DNA from: a virus
Direction: 5' to 3' (one strand)
DNA length: 22,045 bases
IMG/VR virus record: IMGVR_UViG_3300008108_000373
Location: 1-22,045 of that record
Positions 1 to 8,760 of this stretch are shown here, piece by piece. Numbering within the stretch: position 1 is the stretch's first letter; each line of letters opens with the position of its first letter. The notes under the pieces were generated by a model, which was not told the origin of the DNA, searched no databases, and saw only the letters and a list, made by a program, of their open reading frames with translations. Made by a program: the position numbers and the translations under genes.

Positions 1-3000
1 TCTTTCAACTAATTGTTTTAATGCTTCAATTCTGTTAATAAACATGCCTTGACGCGGTCTAAATTCAATACCGTATCTATTTTTAAAAGGCAACTTTAGA
101 TCTGGTACAAGTCTGCCAGCATCATCTTTTCCAATTAGACTATGGAACCACTTGTTTTCAATTGCAGATGGAATAACAGTGTTTTTGTTTAAACTTAATA
201 ACTTCCATTGACTATGGAAGTTAGTTCTGTTATCAGTAATCCAATACTGAACATTTAACGCAACATTGTTATCTTCAAGATACTTGTCAACGTTCACTAA
301 ACTTAGACAATTAGCACTGTTAAAAACAACGCAAGGATATCCATAAGAAATCGGATCTGCTATTAGCCTAGATACATTAGATGCGCTAACAGTTCTACCT
401 TCTACATTAGGTACAGTTTTTTTATTTTTTACCCAATAGTAATATGTGCTTTTTACTTTTTGACTAATATTATCAAAATAAGTTTTTACACTATAGACGT
501 TATTTCCGTACCTTGGTGCTCCGCTAATGCCTCTAGTAAATCCTTCTTCTGTGTCTGAAAGTGCAGACCATGCTGTTGGCAACAAATCAGTTTCAACCCA
601 TTCATAAATGTCAATGCTAGCAGTATCATACAGTTTATTCCAATTAGAAGATTTGTATAAAGAATCACCTGAGTGATTATCATAAAACCTTGCTCTTGAT
701 AGATCCCACCATAACATTCCGACATGTTCAGCAGTCCAATTTAAACCTTCATCAACATTGACTCCTGTTCCAGTTGAATAAATTGCAGGGTCATAATATG
801 TTTTAAATTTTATTTCTTGATCTGCTGCACCTGGAAGTTTTCCTTGTTGTGTATCAACTACATCAAGATATGTAATTAACTCGTTTGTTTTTTTGTTGTA
901 AAGATATGCCTTCTTAATTTTAGAAACATCAATGTCTAATGATTGTTCTGCTGTTTTAATCCAAGACGTTTTATTGTTTGGTTTAGTGTAAGAAATAACT
1001 TTTCCGGATTGAGCAATACCAGCATCAGGTCTATTAATTGCTGATATTAATATTGTGTTATTACCAACTGCAATATCGTATCCATACCTGTCAAACTTAG
1101 TTCCTTTGTTAAGTAAGGATTCTCCATATAAGAATTTTTCGTTGTATCTATCGTAGATATCAACTACAGATGCATCGGTATTTAAATCTTCAAAAGTACA
1201 ACTGTCTTTATCAAACGTAGTTGTTGATTTATCAAATGTTGTTTGTTGAGAAGAATCTCTATTAAAAGAAAATATAGCTAGAGTTCGATCGTTGTTTATA
1301 AACTCTACTCTTGTGCCAAACTTTTCGTTAACTTCGCCTGCTCTAGTATTAATAATTTGTAAGAGCTGATATGCAGTTCCTATTCTCTTATAAACAATGA
1401 CCGCTCCTACATCTACTTTATTTCTAACGTTGATTAAATCAGCGCCTACTGCAATGTATTGACCGTTATCAGATATAGAAATGCTCTTTCCAAAGTTTTC
1501 GTAATCTGATGCAGAAGGATTGTATACTATCTGTTGATCTAACACAAAAGGCAAGATTGATAGAGGATCATCTTTATAAACAAATACTTTGTTAAGCTTA
1601 GGGGCAGTTATTGCTAAGATAGCAGCAGTGCCATTAACTTGTGAAAGTGCAAGGTCAGTTCCAAACTCGTCAGCTAACTCTCCAGATCTCTCTGCATATA
1701 AAAACCAATCATTGTCGAGAGTAATCTCTTCACCTGTGCCATCAACAACATATTGATGTTTGTAAATGTAGACTGTTGCATTAGAAGAATCGTATACTGA
1801 CAAGAAGTAAGTAGCTGCTGATCCTCCGTATAGATCTGCAACTTTGACAAAATCAAAGTTAGATCCAAATCCACTGTTGCCTTGATTAATTTCTAAAACT
1901 TTAGAATATTTTCTATTGGTTTCTCTCTTATATAGATAAAAGAATCCTGCTTCAGGTGCCGAAATAACAAGCCACTGACCGTCTTTTGAAAACTTAGTAA
2001 CGTCTCCGAACGAATTAAAAGATGCAGAATTTTTTCTATAGAAGGAACCTGTTACTCTCCAAACAGGATTGGTATTGCTTTTTTCAAATATAGTAACAAC
2101 TGCTTTTGAATTATCGCCAGGTGCAATTTCAGAAGTTACTGCACAAGTATTGCCGTCTGCTGTCATTGACAAAGCTTTGCCAAAAGTTAAGCCAGGTGCC
2201 GGTGTTGGATTTTGAATATCTGTTTTAGAATAAACTCTATTATTTTTAAATATTCCCCACAGACCATTTCCTGAACTGTCTACCCACACTGTTTCATTTG
2301 GTTTAATCTTATAATCTAAATTATCATTGACACTGTCTATATTATCAAATACAACTGATTTTAAATAGAATGATATTATAGGTTTAGTAGTCTTTGGTGC
2401 ACCTTCAAAAAGTTGCACATCAATCAATGCATTTCTAATCTTAATAATTTTACAAAATGCAGAAATATTTGGAGCACTTTCTATTCTAAGATAAGTGCCA
2501 ACTATTACATCAGGAATTTTATCGCAAACTAGTGTAGTAACTTTATCGTGTTGAATTTCAAGAATTTTAAAATTAGTCTTTGTAATTCTATAGACGTTCC
2601 AATCTGCTCCTTCAAACGCTGTTTGAATATATTTTCCTTCAATATATTTTAAAGCGTCTACGCTTGTCAACGAATCTAAATTGTCTACACTTATAAGGAT
2701 ATCTTCTTTTCTAACATTTCCTGGAGTTCTTAAAAATCTTTTAGGAGCAACAGTTGGCCATAGATCTGCTTTATAATCTATAGGTTTTATATAGATATCA
2801 GCTTCAGTTTGTCTATAAACAAAATCGTTAACTTTAGGATCAATCCTATCTACAAATTCGATAGGCTGAGGATTAATTTTAAATTGTTTTTCTTCTAAAA
2901 CTATTTCAATTTCATTAAAACTGTCAACTGCTCCGTATTCTCCTACACGGAACGCCCATTCTTCGTCAAATACTAAACTTTCTTTATCAGCAGCACTTAG

Positions 3001-6000
3001 CACATCGAATAGTTTATTAAAAACATTTTGAGTTCCTTTTTCTGCAATCATGCCTTGATAAAACTTATACTGACTTACATCATTATTAATAATGTTTTCA
3101 AGGTACTGACGTTTTTGGTAACCAATTAAATGCTGTGCAACTTTTTGTTGTTCAACATCAAAATTATCAGTGTCTAAGTCATAAAAATCTGTAAACTGTT
3201 CTGCTTTATAGTCCCAGTTAGGTAGTAGTTTTGATTCTAGTTTATTTTCTAGTAAAAACCAATCAGCATAATCAAAAGTTTCTACTCCTGGTAGGAAAGA
3301 TCTTGCACTGAAATAGAATTCTTTATATTTTACAATATCTCCTAGATTGTAATCAGTCCAAGGTTCCCAACTGTTAATTTTTAGTTGATCATAGATAAAT
3401 CCAGGTGTTTCAAAACTTCCGCTCCATTGACTTGTTACGTAACCTAAAATTTTTAATTTATCTTGCCTATAGCCTGTTTCTTTATCGTAAATTGTATCAT
3501 TAAACATTGTTGTGTTATCAAATACTACAACATGTTCTTTTTGTACAAGATGAAGAACTGCACAATAGATACCTGCAGATGTGCCGGCAGTAGGAGCAAG
3601 ACTAAATTCTCCTTCAGATCTAAATACATCTATTAGTTCAGGTTCTAATTTTTTACCATCTAATTTAAAAATGTTATAATCGTAAAAAGAATCTATAACA
3701 CTGTCAACAACTGCTATATTAGATTTAAACGTTAATTTATTTGCTGCCGGGCTTAAACTAATAGTAGATCCAATAGCCCAATTTTGACTTGTCCAAGTTA
3801 AAAATTCTTTAGTACTGGTAATCCAATTAGCAACAACTGAAAGATTATTATTGTATTCTTCAAATACAAATCCTTCAGATTTTAAAAATTCTCCGTATCC
3901 TTGTAAGAAGTCTGCTACTTCTTGTATAGATCCCAATACTGTGTTGTAAGCAATCTTAATTGGATTATTGTAATCCCAACCTTTTCTAACAATTACAGTT
4001 TTACCTCCTACCAGCGGTAAGTTTGGTAGCTTAACATACAAGTTGTTATCAAACGAGTTTCCGCTAGTATGCGATACTCTTACTCTATAATATGTGTCTG
4101 CATATTTTATTACTTTGCCTGCAACATAATACTGATCAGATGCCCAGTTAGCATAAATTTCGCTTATGCCACCCACTGTGATTTCTTTTCCGCTTAGGGT
4201 GTATGGATAAACTGTAAAGTATTGATCGTTATAATTGTAACCTTTTATTTCAAATCCAGTTTCTACTCTTGTTACAATTACACCGCTATAGACTAGCTTC
4301 TTAACAGCACTAGAAACATTTAAATTGATATTGTAATTTTCTTCAGGAACAAATACTCCACTTGTTGCGCTAGGACTTTTACTGTCTAATAGGACTCTAT
4401 ATTTTTGTTTACTAGTAAATGCTCCTAAGCGAGAAGACAGCTTATTGGTTATGTTTAGCAAATCTTGTTTGAAGTTATTAACTTTAGACAAATTGTTACC
4501 AGCAATATAATCAAATATGTAATTAATTAAACCTGAAGTATACACCCTAGTAGAAGTATTATCTGTAGAAATTGTAGGTGTTTTTAAATCGCTGAGTCTA
4601 AGTCTTAGGCCTGTATCAGCATATACAAGTTGTCCATTAATATCTCTTATAATTCTACTTCTATCTAAACACTTGGCTAGTACATCTGCTGGAGACATTA
4701 ATAACAGTGTCTTAATTACTGCAAAAGGATAGTAGCTAGATTTTCTCCAAGCAGATTCTATAGGTGCAATATCTCCAAATTTAAAAGCATCGCTTGCTGG
4801 ATCAGTTACAATGCCAATGACAAATCTTTCTTCTAAAGGAGTACTTAACTTTCCTTGTTCATCAACTGGAAATCTATTTTCTAATATTGAACGTTCAAAT
4901 TTTTTATTTCTTCTAACAGGAACACCAGGTTCTCTTATAGTACCTGTTTTTAAATCTCCCCACAATACTAAATTATCTTTTGTATAAGGAGCCGGACCAT
5001 ATGTTTGTGTCCACCATGAAGGTTCTACACTAAAACCTAAACACTCCCAAGGGTGTGTATGAGGTCTAGCAGTGTCTAGCATCCATGTATAGATACCTCT
5101 CCATGAGTGAGGCGTATCTGTATTGTTAGGAGCATATGAGCCAGATAAGTTATATGTAAATGCATTTAAACTATCAAAGTTGATATTTTTTGTAAAATCT
5201 AAACCAACTAACTGTAACCATTTAAAGAAAGAAGTTGAAAGAATTTCGTTGTATTCATTTATAGAATAAGCAGTTGATCTTTCATACCCGGGAATATAAT
5301 CATAAATGTCAAAAATTTCAGAATTATAATTTACTTTAATGTTGTTAAAAATTCTTTTTTCTAATTCTAATATTAAATCATCTCTGTAATCATTAAACGC
5401 AACAGTTATGCTGCCGTCGTGACCTTGTATTACTTTTGTAGGAGTAACATACGTGTCGTCTATATAAATCTTAGGTTCGTATTTTGGAAATAGACCCAAT
5501 TTAGTTGGCGTAGGGGGACAAAAGCATCCATCAGTAGTAACATACTCTACTGCTTCAATACTATCATTTTCTTGTAAATCTATTAAAATTTCAAAAAATT
5601 CTGTATCTCCAAAAATATAATCTCTTCCTTCAATTAGCTGTGTATCATTAAGATAGATATGCACCGCCTTGTTTGTCAAAGTGCTAAGATTAAAAATATT
5701 GCTTAAAGGATATGTTTTTATTCTACTGTCTAACACTGTGTAATTGATTATGTTAGATCCGGAATATGCCACCATGTCAGACAAATAATAAGGATTAGTT
5801 TTAGGTTTATCCTTGTTCATTAATTCTAAAATTACATCAACATGATCCCTAGTTGTTCCGCCAAAACTACTATCTGTTGCAGCTAAAATAAAAGATCTTT
5901 TAAATTTATTATAATCGTCCTTAGCTTTGTCAAGAGCTTTGATAATATTAGCTTCTTTAGAACCAAGGAAATACGAAGGTAAATTTAAAGAGCCGGAATG

Positions 6001-8760
6001 TTGAACAAATTTAGTTCCAAAGTGAGATACATTTCCTAAATCTTTTAAGTTACTTGTGCCAGGAAAAGATCCAACAAATTCATCAATGTTATCAATAATT
6101 GAATTAACATGGTCAACAACTTGACCTAAAGTAAATGTGTCAAGGTTATTGTTTAAAGGGTTGTTTTGAAGATTTATAGGAAATTCATAGTGCCCGTTAT
6201 TGTTCTTTGACTGTTTAGCAAAACACTTTAATACAACGATGTCAGTTTCAGCAACAGGAGAAATTAATTCAACAAATTTATATGTAACGCCTGTTCCAAT
6301 AGTGTAATCAAGTTTGTTTAATTTCTTTCCGTTAACATAAACTCTAACTGACAAATCTTCTAAGTTAGTTTTGTCATTGAATACATCAACATTAAAAGTA
6401 TTAGATACTTTACCTGTATACGTTCTAATAACTGGCTGATAATCAGTTACTTTAGATTTGACCCAGCCGTTAACAAAAGAATATCTTTCTAAGTCTTCAG
6501 AAATTTTTAAAAATCCAGTATCATTGTTTTTATAAAATACTGCATCTTTTACTTTATACGCAAAGTTATCTTTTAAAAGATAAAAATCAAAAACAATGTC
6601 ACCTATGTTATTAATGTTTTGATATGATAAAGGGAATTCTAATTCATTATCAACTACTCCGCTCGAAGATTCTTTATATCCAAAAAGTTTGTTTCCCTTA
6701 AAGCTTGATCCGTCATACTTAGAAGGGTCAGAAAATGACACTCCGGCGTTATCAAATAAATCAAATAATGGAGTTTGATTAACAGATGTTTTGATTTGAC
6801 CTAGGACCCATTTAGATCCGTTGAACCAATATGTCTGTCCCTTATTTCCTATTAAGTTATTTTCTAACGGCTCAATTTGACCAAATCGTATAGCTGCGTT
6901 TTCTCCTATTTGAGGAATTAAATCAGATTCTTCAGTTAGTTGAATTTGTCTTCTTTTTCCAGAATATACTTCTAAAGAATGTGTACCAGAAACAAGTCCT
7001 AAGATTTCTGCTTGTCTAGTTAACTTAGGATCTTTAAAAAGTGCAATAGTTAATTGGTCTATTACTTGAACCCAATAGATGCTTCTATTAGTAAGTCCGG
7101 GAATAAGATCAAATTTATTTTTTAAATAAGTTACTTGACTTCCTGTAGATAAACCGTGCTCAGAAGTAAAAGCAATTGTACTTCTTGTTAGATCTACACT
7201 TGTTTCAGGATTAAAATTTAATAATCTTCCTGGAACAACAACATTTATAAAGTTAACTTTGTATGTGTTGTTCTTAACAAGGATATCTGTATCAGCATTA
7301 AAAATAATTCTCATGCCGTCTGCTAGATCAACTCCATCAACGTTGTAACCTAAACTACCTTCAACTGTACTAAAAGCATCAGTTGTAAAATTATCAATTA
7401 AGTCAACTGTTTTTTTAGCAACTGTACCAAAATTATAAAGTTTTAATCCAGAATTAAATTCAATAATTGGTCGGATAGCTCTTGCCTTTTGATCAAATTC
7501 TGGAATAGAACTGTTTACTTCTGCACTGACTTTAATAACATCAGTATGGAACCATCTATTATATTTGCTCCATGGGTTACCATCTACGCTAGAACGATTA
7601 ATAGTTACATAGTCTTTATTATTAGGCCATGAACCTATTTCACTAAACGGAACTTGGTCAAAAGGAATGTCATCGAATAATAAGGTAGATTCTTTTGCAT
7701 ACGTAGATCTTATTTCTAATTCTTTTTCAGAAATAAGTTTAATAGATGAACCAACACCTTCAACGTACCAAAATCCATTTTCGTATTGTTCAGGAACTAC
7801 TTTTCCAATAAAGTTTAATTTCATTCCGTTGCTTAGTGCCACACTGCCTATAGGGGTATTAGGAATAGAATATGTTTTCTTTCCTAATACTTCAGCAGAA
7901 ATATCGATGAAAGTATTTTCTTCAATATCTAAAATATGAAAAACTCCGCCTGTATCAATAGCAGCTTCACTAACATAAAACAATACATCAGGAGCATTTA
8001 AGGGAACTTCAAATGTTAATTTTCCAACTTCTGTTCCGTTTCCGTCAACACCTTGATTATATCTATCAAGTGCTCCTTCTGATCTTTCTGTTTTAATGCT
8101 AAAAGGATGGCCTTGAGCATCTAAATCAAGTATATAAGTTTGTCCTCTAAAAAGAGTAATAGTTGGATTTCTAACTAATCCTTCAACAGGGCCTTCTGGA
8201 TTAAAAAGAAATGCCACGTTGTCAACTTCGTCGACTGTTGTTACAGAGTATGTACTAACTATTTCTTGTTGTTGCCCAGCAACATTAATCGGTGTTGGTC
8301 CGAATGGCAACCAGTAATATTGTTGGAAATTAGATAATTTATCCCAATTAATATGAGGGTTCCAGCTATAAAATTCTTGTTTGTTTAATCTACTGTGATT
8401 TTTAACATTTCCATCAAACACTTCTACATGATTGATGTGATCTATGTAATCTTTATAAAAAACAGTATTGCCAAGATAGTCTTTAATAACTGCCGCTGGC
8501 TCTAGTTGATAGTCTTGTCTAGATTTATCCGCTGCATCTAAGAATACATCAGTAGATTTATTTGTTTTAGAATATTGGCGGCCAACGTATCCATTTATTT
8601 TTTTAACAGTACCAGGCTGAATTAATTGATCTAATGTAGCTTGTAAAAATTTTTTGTTACTACTAGTTCTATAAAATCTTGGCAGTAAACTAGAAGACTC
8701 TCTTTTATTATTTGAACCAGTTGGTAGACTTGGTTCATTTTGGTCTTTATCGTATGCCAT
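1..8760 (-). CDS. Giant baseplate-associated virion protein, 3' end beyond the window
   Basis: I checked the reading frame codon by codon from the ATG at 8758-8760 to base 1 and found no stop, so at least 2920 residues are encoded and the C-terminus lies outside the window. The start overlaps the gp6 stop as TAATG and has a strong ribosome site. Visible parts, in order: an N-terminal region (about 20-160) with LLPRFYRT and INWDKLSNFQQYYWLP; a cupredoxin-like domain (about 190-285); tail-protein-like segments with VYVNGKKL and HIYLNDTQL; a Trp/Pro/His-rich core (about 1218-1290); CBM5/12-like motifs near 1533-1580 and 1795-1840; an FG-GAP-type propeller (about 2187-2612); and a Trp-rich region near the window edge (WWDLSRARFY, RYGIEFRPRQGMF). 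Its position after gp6 is that of T4 gene 7, but T4 gp7 is only about 1030 residues and I see no similarity to it. I infer a peripheral baseplate or receptor-contact protein. Large VrlC-type proteins of cyanomyoviruses are one comparison, from memory and unchecked. Coding status is nearly certain; function is not. Confidence 0.93.
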   Translation of the reverse strand, partial: MAYDKDQNEPSLPTGSNNKRESSSLLPRFYRTSSNKKFLQATLDQLIQPGTVKKINGYVGRQYSKTNKSTDVFLDAADKSRQDYQLEPAAVIKDYLGNTVFYKDYIDHINHVEVFDGNVKNHSRLNKQEFYSWNPHINWDKLSNFQQYYWLPFGPTPINVAGQQQEIVSTYSVTTVDEVDNVAFLFNPEGPVEGLVRNPTITLFRGQTYILDLDAQGHPFSIKTERSEGALDRYNQGVDGNGTEVGKLTFEVPLNAPDVLFYVSEAAIDTGGVFHILDIEENTFIDISAEVLGKKTYSIPNTPIGSVALSNGMKLNFIGKVVPEQYENGFWYVEGVGSSIKLISEKELEIRSTYAKESTLLFDDIPFDQVPFSEIGSWPNNKDYVTINRSSVDGNPWSKYNRWFHTDVIKVSAEVNSSIPEFDQKARAIRPIIEFNSGLKLYNFGTVAKKTVDLIDNFTTDAFSTVEGSLGYNVDGVDLADGMRIIFNADTDILVKNNTYKVNFINVVVPGRLLNFNPETSVDLTRSTIAFTSEHGLSTGSQVTYLKNKFDLIPGLTNRSIYWVQVIDQLTIALFKDPKLTRQAEILGLVSGTHSLEVYSGKRRQIQLTEESDLIPQIGENAAIRFGQIEPLENNLIGNKGQTYWFNGSKWVLGQIKTSVNQTPLFDLFDNAGVSFSDPSKYDGSSFKGNKLFGYKESSSGVVDNELEFPLSYQNINNIGDIVFDFYLLKDNFAYKVKDAVFYKNNDTGFLKISEDLERYSFVNGWVKSKVTDYQPVIRTYTGKVSNTFNVDVFNDKTNLEDLSVRVYVNGKKLNKLDYTIGTGVTYKFVELISPVAETDIVVLKCFAKQSKNNNGHYEFPINLQNNPLNNNLDTFTLGQVVDHVNSIIDNIDEFVGSFPGTSNLKDLGNVSHFGTKFVQHSGSLNLPSYFLGSKEANIIKALDKAKDDYNKFKRSFILAATDSSFGGTTRDHVDVILELMNKDKPKTNPYYLSDMVAYSGSNIINYTVLDSRIKTYPLSNIFNLSTLTNKAVHIYLNDTQLIEGRDYIFGDTEFFEILIDLQENDSIEAVEYVTTDGCFCPPTPTKLGLFPKYEPKIYIDDTYVTPTKVIQGHDGSITVAFNDYRDDLILELEKRIFNNIKVNYNSEIFDIYDYIPGYERSTAYSINEYNEILSTSFFKWLQLVGLDFTKNINFDSLNAFTYNLSGSYAPNNTDTPHSWRGIYTWMLDTARPHTHPWECLGFSVEPSWWTQTYGPAPYTKDNLVLWGDLKTGTIREPGVPVRRNKKFERSILENRFPVDEQGKLSTPLEERFVIGIVTDPASDAFKFGDIAPIESAWRKSSYYPFAVIKTLLLMSPADVLAKCLDRSRIIRDINGQLVYADTGLRLRLSDLKTPTISTDNTSTRVYTSGLINYIFDYIAGNNLSKVNNFKQDLLNITNKLSSRLGAFTSKQKYRVLLDSKSPSATSGVFVPEENYNINLNVSSAVKKLVYSGVIVTRVETGFEIKGYNYNDQYFTVYPYTLSGKEITVGGISEIYANWASDQYYVAGKVIKYADTYYRVRVSHTSGNSFDNNLYVKLPNLPLVGGKTVIVRKGWDYNNPIKIAYNTVLGSIQEVADFLQGYGEFLKSEGFVFEEYNNNLSVVANWITSTKEFLTWTSQNWAIGSTISLSPAANKLTFKSNIAVVDSVIDSFYDYNIFKLDGKKLEPELIDVFRSEGEFSLAPTAGTSAGIYCAVLHLVQKEHVVVFDNTTMFNDTIYDKETGYRQDKLKILGYVTSQWSGSFETPGFIYDQLKINSWEPWTDYNLGDIVKYKEFYFSARSFLPGVETFDYADWFLLENKLESKLLPNWDYKAEQFTDFYDLDTDNFDVEQQKVAQHLIGYQKRQYLENIINNDVSQYKFYQGMIAEKGTQNVFNKLFDVLSAADKESLVFDEEWAFRVGEYGAVDSFNEIEIVLEEKQFKINPQPIEFVDRIDPKVNDFVYRQTEADIYIKPIDYKADLWPTVAPKRFLRTPGNVRKEDILISVDNLDSLTSVDALKYIEGKYIQTAFEGADWNVYRITKTNFKILEIQHDKVTTLVCDKIPDVIVGTYLRIESAPNISAFCKIIKIRNALIDVQLFEGAPKTTKPIISFYLKSVVFDNIDSVNDNLDYKIKPNETVWVDSSGNGLWGIFKNNRVYSKTDIQNPTPAPGLTFGKALSMTADGNTCAVTSEIAPGDNSKAVVTIFEKSNTNPVWRVTGSFYRKNSASFNSFGDVTKFSKDGQWLVISAPEAGFFYLYKRETNRKYSKVLEINQGNSGFGSNFDFVKVADLYGGSAATYFLSVYDSSNATVYIYKHQYVVDGTGEEITLDNDWFLYAERSGELADEFGTDLALSQVNGTAAILAITAPKLNKVFVYKDDPLSILPFVLDQQIVYNPSASDYENFGKSISISDNGQYIAVGADLINVRNKVDVGAVIVYKRIGTAYQLLQIINTRAGEVNEKFGTRVEFINNDRTLAIFSFNRDSSQQTTFDKSTTTFDKDSCTFEDLNTDASVVDIYDRYNEKFLYGESLLNKGTKFDRYGYDIAVGNNTILISAINRPDAGIAQSGKVISYTKPNNKTSWIKTAEQSLDIDVSKIKKAYLYNKKTNELITYLDVVDTQQGKLPGAADQEIKFKTYYDPAIYSTGTGVNVDEGLNWTAEHVGMLWWDLSRARFYDNHSGDSLYKSSNWNKLYDTASIDIYEWVETDLLPTAWSALSDTEEGFTRGISGAPRYGNNVYSVKTYFDNISQKVKSTYYYWVKNKKTVPNVEGRTVSASNVSRLIADPISYGYPCVVFNSANCLSLVNVDKYLEDNNVALNVQYWITDNRTNFHSQWKLLSLNKNTVIPSAIENKWFHSLIGKDDAGRLVPDLKLPFKNRYGIEFRPRQGMFINRIEALKQLVER
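925..2200 (-). other. Seven-bladed FG-GAP-type beta-propeller domain in the giant protein
   Basis: Seven repeats of about 47-78 residues follow one another at residues about 2187-2612. Each begins with an FG (YG in the last): F2193, F2251, F2298, F2366, F2423, F2481, Y2559. Many continue into a hydrophobic strand, a D/N-G turn, a strand such as QWLVISAP, QYIAVGA or AILAITAP, and a closing strand ending in an aromatic, such as VFVYK, VIVYKR or YIYKH. This is the pattern of FG-GAP_2-like propeller blades. The Ca-binding DxDxDG loops of integrin-type FG-GAP repeats are not seen. Blade count and fold are inferred from reading the repeats; no profile search was run. Confidence 0.72.
1180..1242 (-). 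repeat. Three tandem 7-residue repeats inside propeller blade 6
   Basis: Residues about 2507-2527 read TTFDKST, TTFDKDS, CTFEDLN: three consecutive 21-base units sharing TF followed by acidic and polar residues. The first two units are also close at DNA level, both containing TTTGATAAA. They lengthen blade 6 to about 78 residues and probably form a surface loop. Confidence 0.6.
7905..8190 (-). other. Cupredoxin-like domain of the giant protein, copper ligands apparently lost
   Basis: Residues about 190-285 contain ITLFRGQTYILDLDAQGHPF, then a Gly-rich turn, KLTFEVPLNAPDVLFY and a final strand VFHILDI. From memory this matches a beta-sandwich domain frequent in marine bacterial and viral proteins, in which the GHPF histidine is followed by a Cys-Gln-Tyr-His type segment after the PDxLYY strand. 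Here that segment reads VSEAAIDTGG, so the usual Cys and His ligands are absent and a purely structural role is likely. Family assignment is from pattern memory only. Confidence 0.5.

Noticed and set aside
7667-7939. Rightward open frame of 90 codons
   Set aside because: It lies opposite the giant gene, whose frame runs unbroken through it with sensible protein; no ribosome site or recognisable product.
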